Both the position numbers and the translations under genes were made by a program. Below, piece by piece: positions 1 through 11,450 of a stretch of DNA of 64,000 nucleotides (position 1 is the first letter of the stretch; every line of letters starts with the position of its first letter). The notes below the pieces were generated by a model that saw only the letters and a program-made list of their open reading frames with translations, ran no database searches and was not told where the DNA came from. This DNA is from Azolla caroliniana (lineage: Eukaryota > Polypodiophyta): contig JBHGNT010000014.1 in NCBI GenBank assembly GCA_043228905.1, positions 14,880,001-14,944,000 on the forward strand, given 5' to 3'.

Positions 1-59
1 AAGAGGAAGAAGGTGTGTGTGTTCTTCTTCTTTTTTATCTTCTCTGTTTCTTCGTCTTC

Positions 60-112
60 TTCCATTGGACTGTTGTGGAGGCAGAAGAGACAGCCAGAGC
101 AGAGAACAGAGA

Positions 113-153
<41 letters not shown>

Positions 154-775
154 GAACAGAGCAGAGAAGAGAAGAGAGAGAAAGAGAACAGAGCAAAGAA
201 TAAGAGAGTGAGAGTGAGAGAGAGAACAGAGAAGGGAAGAGAGAGAAAGAAAACAGAGCAGAGAAGAGAGAGAAAGAAAACGGAGCAGAGAAGAGAGAGA
301 AAGAAAACAGAGCAGAGAAGAGAGAGAAAGAAAACAGAGCAGAGAAGAGAGAGAAAGAGAACAGAGCAAAGAGAGAGAGAGAGAGAACAGAGAAGAGAAG
401 AGAGAGAACAGAGAAGAGAAGAGAGAGAACAGAGCAGAGAAGAGAGAGAAAGAGAACAGAGCAAAGAGAGAGAGAGAGAACAGAGCAGAGAAGAGAGAGA
501 AAGGCAGAGAAGAGAAGAGAGAGAAAGAGAACAGAGCAAAGAGAGAGAGAGAGAACAGAGCAGAGAAGAGAGAGAAAGAGAACAGAGCAGAGAAAAGAGA
601 GAGAGAGAGAGAGAGAGAACAGAGCAGAGAAGAGAGAGAAAGAGAACAGAGCAAAGAGAGAGAGAGAACAGAGCAGAGAAGAGAGAGAAAGAGAACAGAG
701 GAGAGAGAGAAGCGAGAAGAGAGAGAAAGAGAACATAGGGGAGGAGAGAGAAAGAGAATGGAGAAGAGAGAGAGA
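60..775. repeat. Purine-rich GA minisatellite array
   Basis: This stretch is almost pure G and A. It begins as a (GA)n run at about 115-150 and continues as imperfect tandem units of about 25 bp of the form GAACAGAGCAGAGAAGAGAG. The units vary by small insertions and by loss of the GCA step. Both strands stay open for over 170 codons, giving Arg/Glu- or Leu/Ser-only peptides, which is a property of the repeat and not evidence of a gene. Confidence 0.9.
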
Positions 776-1407
776 GGGGGCTCTAACGGGTAAAGCAGAG
801 TCAACTGTGAACCAATGAAGACCGTCCGATCCAAGGAGTATGGACGGCTCAGATCTGATCTCGGATCCCCCCCCCCCCCCCCCTACATCCTAACGGCTCG
901 CTCTCTCTATCCACATTCATTTACATAATTCATTCATTCCCATTATTTCCCCTTTTTATTTTATTTTATTTTATTTATTTTATTTTTCATTTTTTGACGA
1001 CTCTTTTTCTTTTATTCGCTTTTTTTTTTCCATCTGACCCCATCCATATCTTTAATTATCCACCTTTTATTTTATTTTATTTTATTATCGGTCCCGCTGA
1101 CGTGGCCCCGCGACGCATCCTGATTGGACGACGCTCTTTTGCCGTTCTAAAAACTGGAAGAAGGAAGGAAAGGAAAAAGGAGATACGTAAAATCAATCAA
1201 ATTAATTAATGACTACTTTATTAATTTAAATCAAAAATAAATAAATAAACTTTTAACTTCGGGCTTCTGTGTGGGGGGGGGGGGGGGCGCTTTTATTGGG
1301 TCATGCTCTGTTTCATTTATTTTCCTCACTTTTTATTTTGCTCCTTTTCCTTCTTCTTCTTTTTGTCCCCTAAGGTTTAGGTGTCCTTTTTGTTTTAATG
1401 TCATCGA
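776..1407. other. Non-coding stretch with promoter-like motifs
   Basis: I see no gene here. The stretch holds a C homopolymer (867-883), a G homopolymer (1273-1287) and T-rich tracts. It also has two AACGG motifs in a pyrimidine context (781-791 and 889-899) and a TGACGTGG bZIP-type ACGT element near 1097. The mix would fit an upstream region of a gene beyond the left edge, but nothing proves that. Confidence 0.3.
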
Positions 1408-1605
1408 ATGTATCGAATGTATATGTGTAATGTGCGTAATGTATGTGTGTAATGTATGCGTGTAATGTATGTGTGTAATGTATACTAATGACAGGATATC
1501 TTCTTCTTTTTAAATATATGTATATGTATATATATATGTATACAGTATACAGTATATGTATATGTATATGTATTTGTATATGTATGTGTGTGTGTAATGT
1601 ATGTA
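1408..1605. repeat. TG/TA microsatellite
   Basis: Irregular repeats of the form GTATGTGTAATGT run into an alternating TATATG tract. The short open frames on both strands come from this low complexity. Confidence 0.8.
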
Positions 1606-3235
1606 CATTCATTGCTCATCTCCCACCCACTTTGTGTTGTCCACAGTCATCTCCATCGTTATTATCACAACCATTTGTTTTTCTCGATACCGTGACCATT
1701 CATTCGCTTTCCTTGATCCTAGAACCACCACTTGTTCTTCCTCGTTGAAACAACCTCCCCAACTGTACGTTATTTCCTGAGAAAAGAAACTTCTAAAACT
1801 GCGAATGATCTTTCTGGAAGTCACATGGAATCTAGAGCGAGAGTCTGTTTGTTGAACTTTTTTGCACCGAAAATCGGATTACCCTTAAAAAGATTCCGAC
1901 CAAATCATTTTTGCTTTTATTGTGGTCGATGGACCACGCGCGAATTGAGAAATATATTTGTATTTCCATTCCTCCATCGAGATCTCGATATGTTCTCTAT
2001 TTCATTAGGGAGTGCAAATAACTATGACTTTTCGACTTTATTGGCTATATAGCAAAATACATGTTGCAATTTAAACAAGGGTCGTGGTGTTTTTATGATT
2101 GGAATTCACGTTGTTTTGTCTTAGTATCCAAATTGGCATAAATGTATATATCGATCAAAGTAGGCTCAAGACGAGGAATTTAAAACTTTCCTCGAAACAA
2201 GACACTTTGGATTTTATAGAGACTTGTTGGTACCCACGTATTTGTAAGACCAAGAAAGACTATTTTATGAATTGTTCTCCGAACATAATATAATGATAAC
2301 AATTGAATGATAGAATAAAGTAAAAGTATGTATTCCTTAAAAAAAGGAAAATGTAAGGTGTCCGGATGATGTTATGGGTATTATGTGAAACTAATAATAT
2401 AATGTTAACCCTAGTTCGTTAATGACAATAATAATGCATGTAGCAATTCTCTAATAGTATATGCAATGAATGTTACAATGTTGAATTCTCTACAACCTTG
2501 GTGCAACATTAGAAATGGGGATCATATTGCTAGAAACAATGCCTTGGAGGTGAGAACCAACTCCCTTCAAGCCATTCCCCATCAAATGATAACATATACA
2601 TTTGACATTTCTTGTTAACTAAAGAAATTAATAGGGATTCACATCAAATTGTGGTTTGAGTTAACTTGACCATTTTTCAATGTGAAAGTGGAAGATGTAT
2701 ATTGACATCACCTTTTGCAAAATGGAAAGGAAATGCCAATGGTAGAGATGAAATTCTAGTTCGTTATAGAAAGGGGTGTTCATTGTCGAAGAGAATTTTA
2801 TATTGTATTGTGAAAGATATCATTCTATCCTACTGTTTACCTTATCTTATGTGGAAGCAAAATTATGATCTTGTATCATTGTACGAACATTTTAGCTTTT
2901 GTGAAGTGTAAAACATAGAAAAATGGTCTCTAGTGATAAAAAAAAGGGTCAAAGTGCAAAAGAATTTATAAATGAGAATGTGATATGCACCATGTGCTTA
3001 TTTTAATGATAACAATCATTCCACTCCATGTTTTGAGGACAAAACTTTATTGTGAAAAATCATGAAAGAAATATAATAACATTGTGTTATGAGAAGAAAC
3101 ACATGCAATACATGATGTTATTATGTTCTTTTATCAAGGGTTCTAATGCAATGATGTACGTTACGAAAATAAGGGACACAAATGCATTTGTGAGTCTATC
3201 GTATATTCATATGAGGTCTATTCTAGTAAGAACCC
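1606..3235. other. AT-rich intergenic DNA
   Basis: No gene is recognised. The longest open frame (1732-2052, 106 aa) resembles no family I know and has no supporting splice or repeat context. Confidence 0.4.
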
Positions 3236-3239
3236 ACTT

Positions 3240-3475
3240 GTTTCTTCTTCTTCTTCTTCTTCTTCTTTTTCCAAAAAAAAAACTCTTTCCATTAGTTATA
3301 AAATTTTACAAATGAGAAGATTATGTACAAATCCCTGAAGGGACGCAATAGTTCCATCTTATGTGGATGCCCACTGACTCAAAAAAGGGAGAGAACGACC
3401 ATTGTTGGACGAAGGCTATTCGTTGTCTTTCAACTCCGTTTTGGGAACTTTTGGATTTGAGCCGATTTTACACAT
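3240..3475 (+). repeat. Fragment of a dispersed repeat (relative near 17 kb)
   Basis: From the A-run and ACTCTTTCCATTAGTTATAA near 3275 through the segment reading AGAACGACCATTGTTGG near 3390, this sequence closely matches the reverse complement of about 16,860-17,050. Order and spacing are shared, with point differences. It is an old dispersed repeat and no coding capacity is seen. Confidence 0.75.
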
Positions 3476-5530
3476 GACAACCTATATAAGGGATATACAT
3501 GGGTTATATTGTTGAGCTGAATAGAAACCCTCAACCTTCAATTACATGGACAAGGATGATCATAGTATGTTCAAAGAGCAACCACACACAATGCATAATA
3601 AGAGGAGGTCCTCTATTCAAAGCATTCAACACATTAGCAAACCATTTGAAGCATGTAAGAGTTGATATACTATGAATGGAAATTTCATTACTATTACAGT
3701 GGGTGAAGCAATCCAAAAAGATGGAGGAGAACAAGACCAATCCTACTCACATAGGAAACATGACCCTTTGGTGGCCAAGATTATGAAAAGAAGTAAATGG
3801 TCAACAAAATATTAATATTGATGATTTGGCTCACTTATCGGATGGAGGTAAAATTACCATGGTGGAATTATGACCTCGAGAACAATGTTGTTAAAATAAA
3901 TGACATCTTAGGGGAGGCTCAATAAGCTTGTAACTGATGGATAGGTAAAAGCTTGGTAAATTTAAACTTAAAAATATTTGAACACATATTTTCATTCCCA
4001 GAAGTGCGTTATAGATTTTACGCACAAGGATTATTGTCTAGGACTTTGTAATTGTCGAGGGGGGGGGAGCTTTATTTATTATAAAAAACTATGCAAGGAA
4101 GACTTTGAGGACATTTCAACGTGCACGACTGCCAATATCCATGGAACATAACTAATCACAAACATAGGGGTAGTGTTAGTTAATTAATAGTGCATCACCA
4201 AACTAAGCATTAACTTTTTAGTGAGTGTTCTTGTAGTTGCAAGGTTCTCTAACTAGCCCTTAGGTCATCTTTTGAAGCATACTCTTGCCCATGGCATGTG
4301 GTTCAACCATATCTCGCGCATTGAGTTAGGAGAAATCGATGTCAGGCTATCATTTCGTCGGGGTTCAAGTATAACTTCTAAATAAATAAGAAACAACCAG
4401 CATAATGACATTGTCATTGCAAATGAAGCAATGAGGATATTTTGGGTAATGGGGGAGAGAGGATGAGGAAGCAATTTATGATGACATGTTGAATAGAGCT
4501 GGCCATAAGTAGTTAGCTCTAGACTAAACTCATACGATATCCATGATAGGACCAAAGAGTGGTGAAACCTCTATCTATCATATTTTATCTTCATTTCCTA
4601 AATGTGAATCCAACATAATGATAACTAGTATAAAGCTAGCAACGTTGCACACAAAATGACGATTTAATGAGAGGATTATGGCTAGTATCAAAGTTGCAAC
4701 CTTGCACATCACATGATGATTAACGAGTGTGAACAATGATTAATGACTCTTGCTATTTGTGACTGCTAGGATTGTACAATGCATTACTAGCACATCCCAT
4801 GTGATACTTGTCATTTGAATGTTGTGAGTCGTGACCCCAAGGTTGAAACTTGAGAGATCCTACCTAAAAGAGACATTTGGATGAGATTTATCTTTTTTGT
4901 TTGATCGTGGTGCTTAAGAGAAGAAGACAAGCACGGGAAATATGGATATTCAAATGAGTGAAATTCATGTCACACACAATCAATGTTTAAGTACGAGGGA
5001 GAAGTGAGAGTATAAGGTACATTGATGGAGATTGATTGAATCAAACGAAGAGGCTATTCAAACAATTGCCCAACTCAAAAAAACAAAAAACAAATGTAAG
5101 TCACAATTCACACATGCAAGGTGACCGATTTGAACATGGTTGGCCCACGTTTAGTTTTCAAGTCCCAAATGGCATAACTCTTCTTTGTCCCTTCAACATT
5201 GTCTATAGCCCATAAAATCAGCCAAGCAACCAAAATGTTGATGTTTCATGTTCGGTGCCATAGAACATGAACTAATGACGTCTGGTCCGACATGTTACTC
5301 TATCCAACCTCAAGTGTTATTATGTGTGTGGTTTGGGGGGGGGGGCGAGGGGGACTATCAACACTCCACAAATTTCTGTATTCAAATGGTGAAGACATGA
5401 GAGATGTGAACATTATTTCGGGCGATGCTTTTCCATCTTAGATGTTCACGTGTGGTGCTACTACGTCAACATGGATCGCCAAGTGGGCATATAATATCCG
5501 GGCTCCTTGACATATTTGTTTCAGTGGAAG
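3476..5530. other. AT-rich intergenic DNA
   Basis: No recognisable gene. Weak minus-strand frames (3531-3740, 4265-4555) match nothing I recognise. A G run lies at 5335-5346. Confidence 0.4.
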
Positions 5531-5533
5531 GAA

Positions 5534-5591
<58 letters not shown>

Positions 5592-5845
5592 TACATATAT
5601 ACACACACACACACATAAAACACATACATACATACATACATACATACATACATAAACACATACATACATACATACATACATGCATGCATACATGTAGACT
5701 CACATAAACACATAAACACATTATACATACATACATACATAAACACATACATACATACATGCATACATGTAGACATACATAAACACATATATTATACATA
5801 CATTATTACATACATACATACATACATACATACACACACATGTAT
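5534..5845. repeat. (AC)n followed by (TACA)n microsatellite
   Basis: A perfect AC run of about 54 bp (5534-5587) passes into about 250 bp of TACA units, with interspersed AAACACA and GCATGCATACATG segments that recur two or three times. The open frames across it encode only His-Thr or Tyr-Val-Cys-Met repeats. Confidence 0.95.
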
Positions 5846-5878
5846 GTACATTGTATGCATATATTACCCACAGATGAT

Positions 5879-6677
5879 CAACGGCTCAATTCCAACAACA
5901 AATTCCTCCCACATCTTCTTCTTCTTCTTTCTCAGTTATATATATGTATATAGTCTATAGATATATAAAAAGAAAAAAGGCTGAAGGCAAACGATTACTC
6001 TGTTATTACTAGAGCAAAAATTAAGCCCATTAAACCACAGAACAGAGTCTCTGAGAGAGAGAGAGAGAGAGAGAGAGAAGAAGAAGAAGAAGAAGAAGAA
6101 GAAGAAGAAGGGAAGGAGGAGCCGTTGCAAGAGGAGAGGAGAGAAGATCGGAGCCGTTGCTCCTCTCCATCCGACGCTGATAAAGCAACCTCTCCCCTTC
6201 ACGCCCGTTGTTGAATGAAATGAAGCCCTTCTCTGCTTCTTCTTTAATCTAGGTTTTCTGCTTCTTCTTCTTCTTCTTCTTCTTCTGTGCGTTAACAGAG
6301 AAGGCGTAACAGGAAGACAGGACAAATATTCAGAAAGCAAGCAGGGATTCCCCCTCCTCCTCCCCCTCCCCCCCCCTCCTCCAGTCCCCCCACATCGCCC
6401 ACATACGATCCAAGGATTGTTGCTCAGCAATTCTTTCCACCCATTTCATGATTCCTTAATTCTGTACGTGGGCAGCTATGGTTTTCTCGAATTGTTCGCC
6501 TCATCATGCTAGTTTAGCTTCTGAATCAATCCTTGATCTCAGTTCCTTCTTCACTGTTTCGACTCAATTCTCCTAATCAAGTTCGATCTGACAAGCTAAT
6601 ATACTAATCAACTCAATCCAATATAAACAAGAAAGGAGAAGGAGGCAAACAACAAAAGAAAGAACCAAACATTGGCT
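5879..6677 (+). promoter_or_regulatory. Cyclin B promoter/5' leader with three AACGG (MSA-core) sites
   Basis: The 800 bp before the cyclin ATG carry the nine-mer CAACGGCTC three times: forward at 5879-5887 and reversed at 6119-6127 and 6151-6159. AACGG is the core of the M-phase-specific activator element bound by three-repeat MYB factors in G2/M cyclin promoters. The surrounding bases here only partly fit the full consensus. The region also holds (GA)n (6055-6079), (GAA)n (6079-6111) and (TTC)n (6262-6284) tracts typical of plant 5' leaders. The transcription start is not determined. Confidence 0.4.
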
Positions 6678-9600
6678 ATGGCGATGCCTTATAATACCAA
6701 TAATACTCAGGATGAGCATTACAGAAGAGCATGTCATGAAAACCCCTCTAAAGGTAGGGAGGCAACAAACACCTATGTAATTGACAACTTGACTATCTAC
6801 ATTGATCTAAGATATATATAATAATTAATGGATTGTATCTTTCATGATGATGATGATGCAGGCGGCAAGAATATAAGTAATGGAGGACTGACTAATATTA
6901 GTAACAAGGGTAATGGTGGAGTGATTAATCTTAATAATAATAAGATTAATGGAGCTTTACAATTAGGGAGCAATCGAAGAGCTTTAGGAGATATTGGGAA
7001 CCTTGTCGGTGCACTTTCAGCTCGGTGTATCGTAAGCAAAGATGGATTAATGCAGAATAATCAAGAGTAAGGAGCAAGAAAAATATTTTCTTAATTAGCT
7101 TGTTTGATTTAAAAAGTTCGATCTTTATGGAGATCAGTATTCAGATTCAGATAGGTTGATTTCACTAGGGTTTATCTGAAGTCACTTCTGTCTCTACACG
7201 TGTCAATCTTGGCGTAATATAACTCAGATTAAAAAGGTTGATCTAAAGAAAAACTTGTCGTTGAGTAGATCGCTCTTCTCAGATTGACTTAAAATAGCTT
7301 GAATAGAAAATGTTTGCATTGATACATTTTTTTTATCGGATATAATTTAAATCAGAATTGTCTTCCACATAATTTATAATCAAAGATTGTGTGTTTGCTT
7401 TTCAGAAATATTCCAGTCTTAGATCCAAAGAAGGCAGATCGCTTGATAGGCACAAGGTTAGATCTAAATTCACTCTTCATGCTAATGCCATAGTGTCTTC
7501 TTCTAAAGATTCGACTTTTTCGTGCATTGTTTTTTTAATTCGAACATATGTTGACCACAGAATCCCACCGTATGTTTGAGAAATACAGAATTGAGAAATC
7601 TTTCTAATGATATACATCCACACTATTTTTAATATGATCAATATATTGTTCTAATGATGTGGTATATGTGATACTCGTCAACTAAATTAATGGGATGAAT
7701 ATATGTTTCTAAAGATGTGTGATATGTCCCAAAATATTTTTAATTCAATCCAAACTTTTCTAATGGTATGTCAAATGTGACATATTTAATGTAATGAAAA
7801 CATATTTCCATGTTATACCATATATGAAAAGTAATATGGTAAAAACCTTCCTGATGGTTCAAAATTATTTTAAGGGCATTTTTTTGTTGATCTATTTCTC
7901 GAGTAGGAATTATGGAGATTTCTCATATTACCTAATAATCTGGTGATGGATGATTGTTCAGAAAATTCTGTGCATCGGATGAAGAAACTACAGCACAGAA
8001 TGATGTGACTTTGTCAGTGCGTACAAAGCAACGGAGGACAATGGGAGAAGGACATCATTATTCAGCTCTTAAATCTACTGTCTCACTGAAAAAGAATCCC
8101 ACCTTAACCTCAACTCTTAATGCACGATCCTCTTGTGAGGTGCAGTATCCAATATTAACATTTTTATGTCTAAATGGCAGCTAATTTTGTTCCATCATAT
8201 CCCTTTATACGATATAACTAGGTTTTGAACCGTGATGGTTTTGTAGGCCTATTCATATTGTGGAACGTCATGCATCGAAGTGGAAATGGAAGAAGCTGAG
8301 GAAGTACCAGCATGGGTGGAGAACCTTGATGAGAATGACGCTGGAAATCCATTGGCAGTAGTGGATTATGTGGAAGATATATATGATTTCTATCGAAAAA
8401 CAGAGGTGAAATCTATGATCTTTAGATTCAGAGTTATTTAGTTCCAAATGCTTAATGATTCTTACCATATCTCAATTTCTGTTATAGAAGCAGAGCTGTG
8501 TGCCTGCAGATTACATGTCTCGACAATCAGACATCAATGAGAAGATGCGAGCGATTCTCATTGATTGGTTGATTGAAGTGAGTCATACTGCTATCTACCT
8601 TTGTTTAGGTTTATTTGATCGTTTCAAGCTATATAATCTTATAACTAATTGTTCATATAGGTGCATTTGAAGTTCAAATTGATGCCAGAGACCCTCTTCT
8701 TGACCATTAATCTGATCGATCGGTTCTTGGCTTGCCAAACTGTCGCGAGAAAGAACCTTCAGCTTGTTGGTATTACCGCGATGATGTTGGCATCCAAGTA
8801 TGAAGAGATTTGGGCTCCAGAGGTGAAGGATTTTGTATATATCTCTGATAAAGCTTACACCAAGGACCAAGTTCTTGACATGGTATTTAAATTGGAATTA
8901 TAAAATCAGATGTACACTTTGCATATACATATTGTTTTGGGTACTCATCATGAAATCCATAATGCAGGAGAAACAAATGCTTAATGAGCTCAAATTTAAT
9001 CTCACAGTCCCGACACCGTATGTCTTCCTAGTGCGATTCCTGAAGGCGGCAGGCTCTGATACACAAGTTAAAACCTAAACTTTTTGGATCCCTAACACCT
9101 ATGTGTATAAGCATTCTAAAACTAAATCGATTGTATGTGCATTACATGTCTAAAAACCATCCCATAGATCCGACGCTGCATGTCTTCCTAGTGTAATTCC
9201 TTGAGATGATAGCCTCTCACTCAAGTTAAAACCATGCGCCTAACTCCTATATGTATAAGCTTTCTGAACGAAATTCTTTATACAATATCTGTTTAACTGT
9301 TTGACAGTATAGACTTTCTGATACTTAAACCCTTTATACATTAAACATTTTTGATAATGTAATATCTGCACACCAGAGTTGGTCATTGTGATTTAACCAT
9401 TCTATTGTAAACAACATGAACAAAACAATATGACTCTTCTTATACTTAAACCCTCTGTACCTTAATCATTTTTTACTGTGCGACACCTGAACCGTAAAGT
9501 TATGCATTACGATCTAAGCATTCTATATTAAACAGGTCTAATTGATAAATCTGTGTTGCTTATAATGTTACAGCTAGAGATGCTCTCATTCTTCTTCATA

Positions 9601-10267
9601 GAACTGTGCCTCACCGAATACTGCATGGTGGAGTATCGCCCTTCTCACCTTGCAGCAGCAGCATTATACACTGCCCATCACACTCTCAATCGAATCCCGA
9701 GCTGGAGCACAACTCTGCGACACCATTCTGGCTACACTGAGATGCATTTAAGGTACACAAAGACATACAAACATACAAATACACTTGCATCATTACGTAA
9801 ATAACTTTTGTTTATTCGGTACATTAAATCAAACCTACACCTTAACCCCTAAGCCATCATAAATCCTAGCCTACTAAACTCAACAAAAGAAACATGAGCA
9901 CCGGTGAAACAATGTCTATCTATTTATCTCAGTGAACTTAATAAGGAAGGGCTTACTAAACCCTAATCCACCATCAAACCAATGCCACTCTAAAAACCCT
10001 CTGCAAAATAAAACATGAGGAAAATATATTTTTGAAGGCATACATCTGGATCTTTTCTTTTTACAAATTTTAGGATTTTAAAGGATTAATCTCATTCTTA
10101 ATAGTCACAATGTGTGGGTGTACAGGGATTGTGCATTGAAGATGATGAGCTTCCACCGTGCAGCAAGTCGTGGCAACTTGACTGTGGTGCACAAGAAGTA
10201 TGCTAGCCCAAAGTTTTGCTGTGTTGCCACTCTGGAGCCTTTAGCTTTCTTACCTGTCTTATTATGA
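6678..10267 (+). CDS. CYCB2: G2/mitotic-specific cyclin B (B2-like)
   Basis: This is a regulatory subunit of mitotic CDK, acting in the nucleus and cytoplasm at G2/M and destroyed by APC/C. Ten exons keep one frame and give 466 aa: 6678-6753, 6862-7066, 7406-7456, 7962-8139, 8247-8405, 8488-8577, 8661-8882, 8968-9066, 9574-9752 and 10126-10267. All introns are GT-AG. Residues 64-72 (RRALGDIGN) form a destruction box. The cyclin box N lobe starts near 200 and includes MRAILIDWLIEVH and KYEEIWAPEV. The C lobe includes ELKFNLTVPTPYVFLVRFL and ends in FHRAASRGNLTVVHKKY. Exon 3 is only 51 bp and supplies the IGTRKF segment equivalent to PITRKF of the family. The start is the first ATG of exon 1, with a second in-frame ATG two codons later. 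The B2 assignment rests on exon 6-9 similarity and on length; B1 is less likely. Confidence 0.93.
9170..9540 (+). repeat. Degenerate echo of exon 8 plus a second tandem duplication inside cyclin intron 8
   Basis: About 165 bp downstream of exon 8, the intron repeats its 3' half. The bases GTCTTCCTAGTG, the following AAGTTAAAACC splice-donor region and CCTAACxCCTATxTGTATAAGC recur in the same order at 9170-9262. A second duplication of about 120 bp follows (TACTTAAACCCT at about 9321 and again at about 9440). The copied exon piece carries a frame-breaking change and is not a usable exon. Confidence 0.7.
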
Positions 10268-11450
10268 TCAGCAATGTTATATACATGCCTTTTTGCCTGT
10301 ATTATTGTGATCAATAATATTATGCAAAACCCTCAATCTTCTCACTGAGGTCTATACTCCTAATACCAACCTTCCCTTGAGTGTTTTATATAACAAAATC
10401 CTATTTAGGGAGGATTCAATCACTTTCTTCATCTTTATCTAAATCACAATTTGGGGGAAACTTGTAAAAGCCCATCTATCTGTTCTGGGGATGGGTAAAG
10501 AAAAGGCCCTCAATAGTTGATTCAAACAATAGTGTATGCATCTTCTGGTAAGATGTTTGACTTATATGTAGTTACAATACATTACAAAGGCAGAGAATAT
10601 TGTTTTGGATTCATTCGGCTCCATAAACAACCATCTTATATAATCTGATTGATTGTATACCAAAACAATTTCATACTTTTCTTGTGATATTGAAATAATT
10701 TTTACAACTGAAATTTAAACTCAATGAATGCTTTTCATCCCACTCTGATAACCACAAATTTGCATAAATTTTATAATCAATCAATCCTTCATAGATAATC
10801 TTTATTGTACAGCAATGAATGACCTTTGCTGAATTTCAACTCATGGATGAAATATGCAATGCAGTTGCAAATTGGGGGGATTGTGTACACATTAAGTTGC
10901 ATTTGGAATTTGGTGTCATTATAGAATTAACCATTGCCCATCTGAGATTCTGTTCTATCATGGAAATGCTTCTTCAACCTAAAAGAAAGCCAGAACTGTA
11001 GGTTTAGGCAAATCAGCTATTCACCAGTTCTTAACCCCATCCTTTTTTAGACTAACCCATTCATTCCCTTCTGTGAGCTTATAATTGAATCCAGCGGCTC
11101 TTAAAATTGCCATGCTTAACTTTTTTTAATTCGATCCTATTGCCTGATTGCCAAGATTATAACAATGTTCTCTACAGTATTAATTCAACCATGTGAACAA
11201 ACTTTTGATCCATGAATCTTACCTCCTCCGATAGCTCCCTGATATCAAAGGGTTGTAGGTCGATCCATTAGATAGACATTTGATTTAAATCTTTTGTGGC
11301 AACCACATGAAAAACATTCTTTTGATAACAATACAAAGGGTTGTAAGTTGTGATCTATGCTGCTACTTACAGCATTTTTTGCTCCATTTCTTCTTTATTC
11401 AAAGTACAAAAACAATATTGAAGCAATTATCTTCTTTATCTTCTTCTAGC
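10268..11450. other. Intergenic region (3' flank of cyclin and of the lectin kinase)
   Basis: This 1.2-kb convergent interval should hold the 3' UTRs of both neighbouring genes. I see no additional gene. The 60-codon frame at 10819-11001 is not recognisable. Confidence 0.5.

Noticed and set aside
35-738. Long overlapping open frames on both strands (233 and 176 aa)
   Set aside because: They are a by-product of GA/CT repeats: only Arg/Glu/Gln or Ser/Leu residues, no start context, no domain.
1732-2052. 106-aa plus-strand frame
   Set aside because: No recognisable domain, no splice context and ordinary AT-rich surroundings; not enough to call a gene.
5425-5799. Open frames on both strands over the AC/TACA array
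   Set aside because: Peptides are pure His-Thr or Cys-Val-Tyr-Met repeats of the microsatellite.
5534-5845. Regularly repeated words suggesting a CRISPR-like array
   Set aside because: Simple microsatellite without unique spacers, in a plant nuclear genome.
5936-6430. 164-aa minus-strand frame opposite the cyclin leader
   Set aside because: Low-complexity Arg/Ser/Phe sequence from GAA and GA runs; the region is better read as the cyclin 5' leader.
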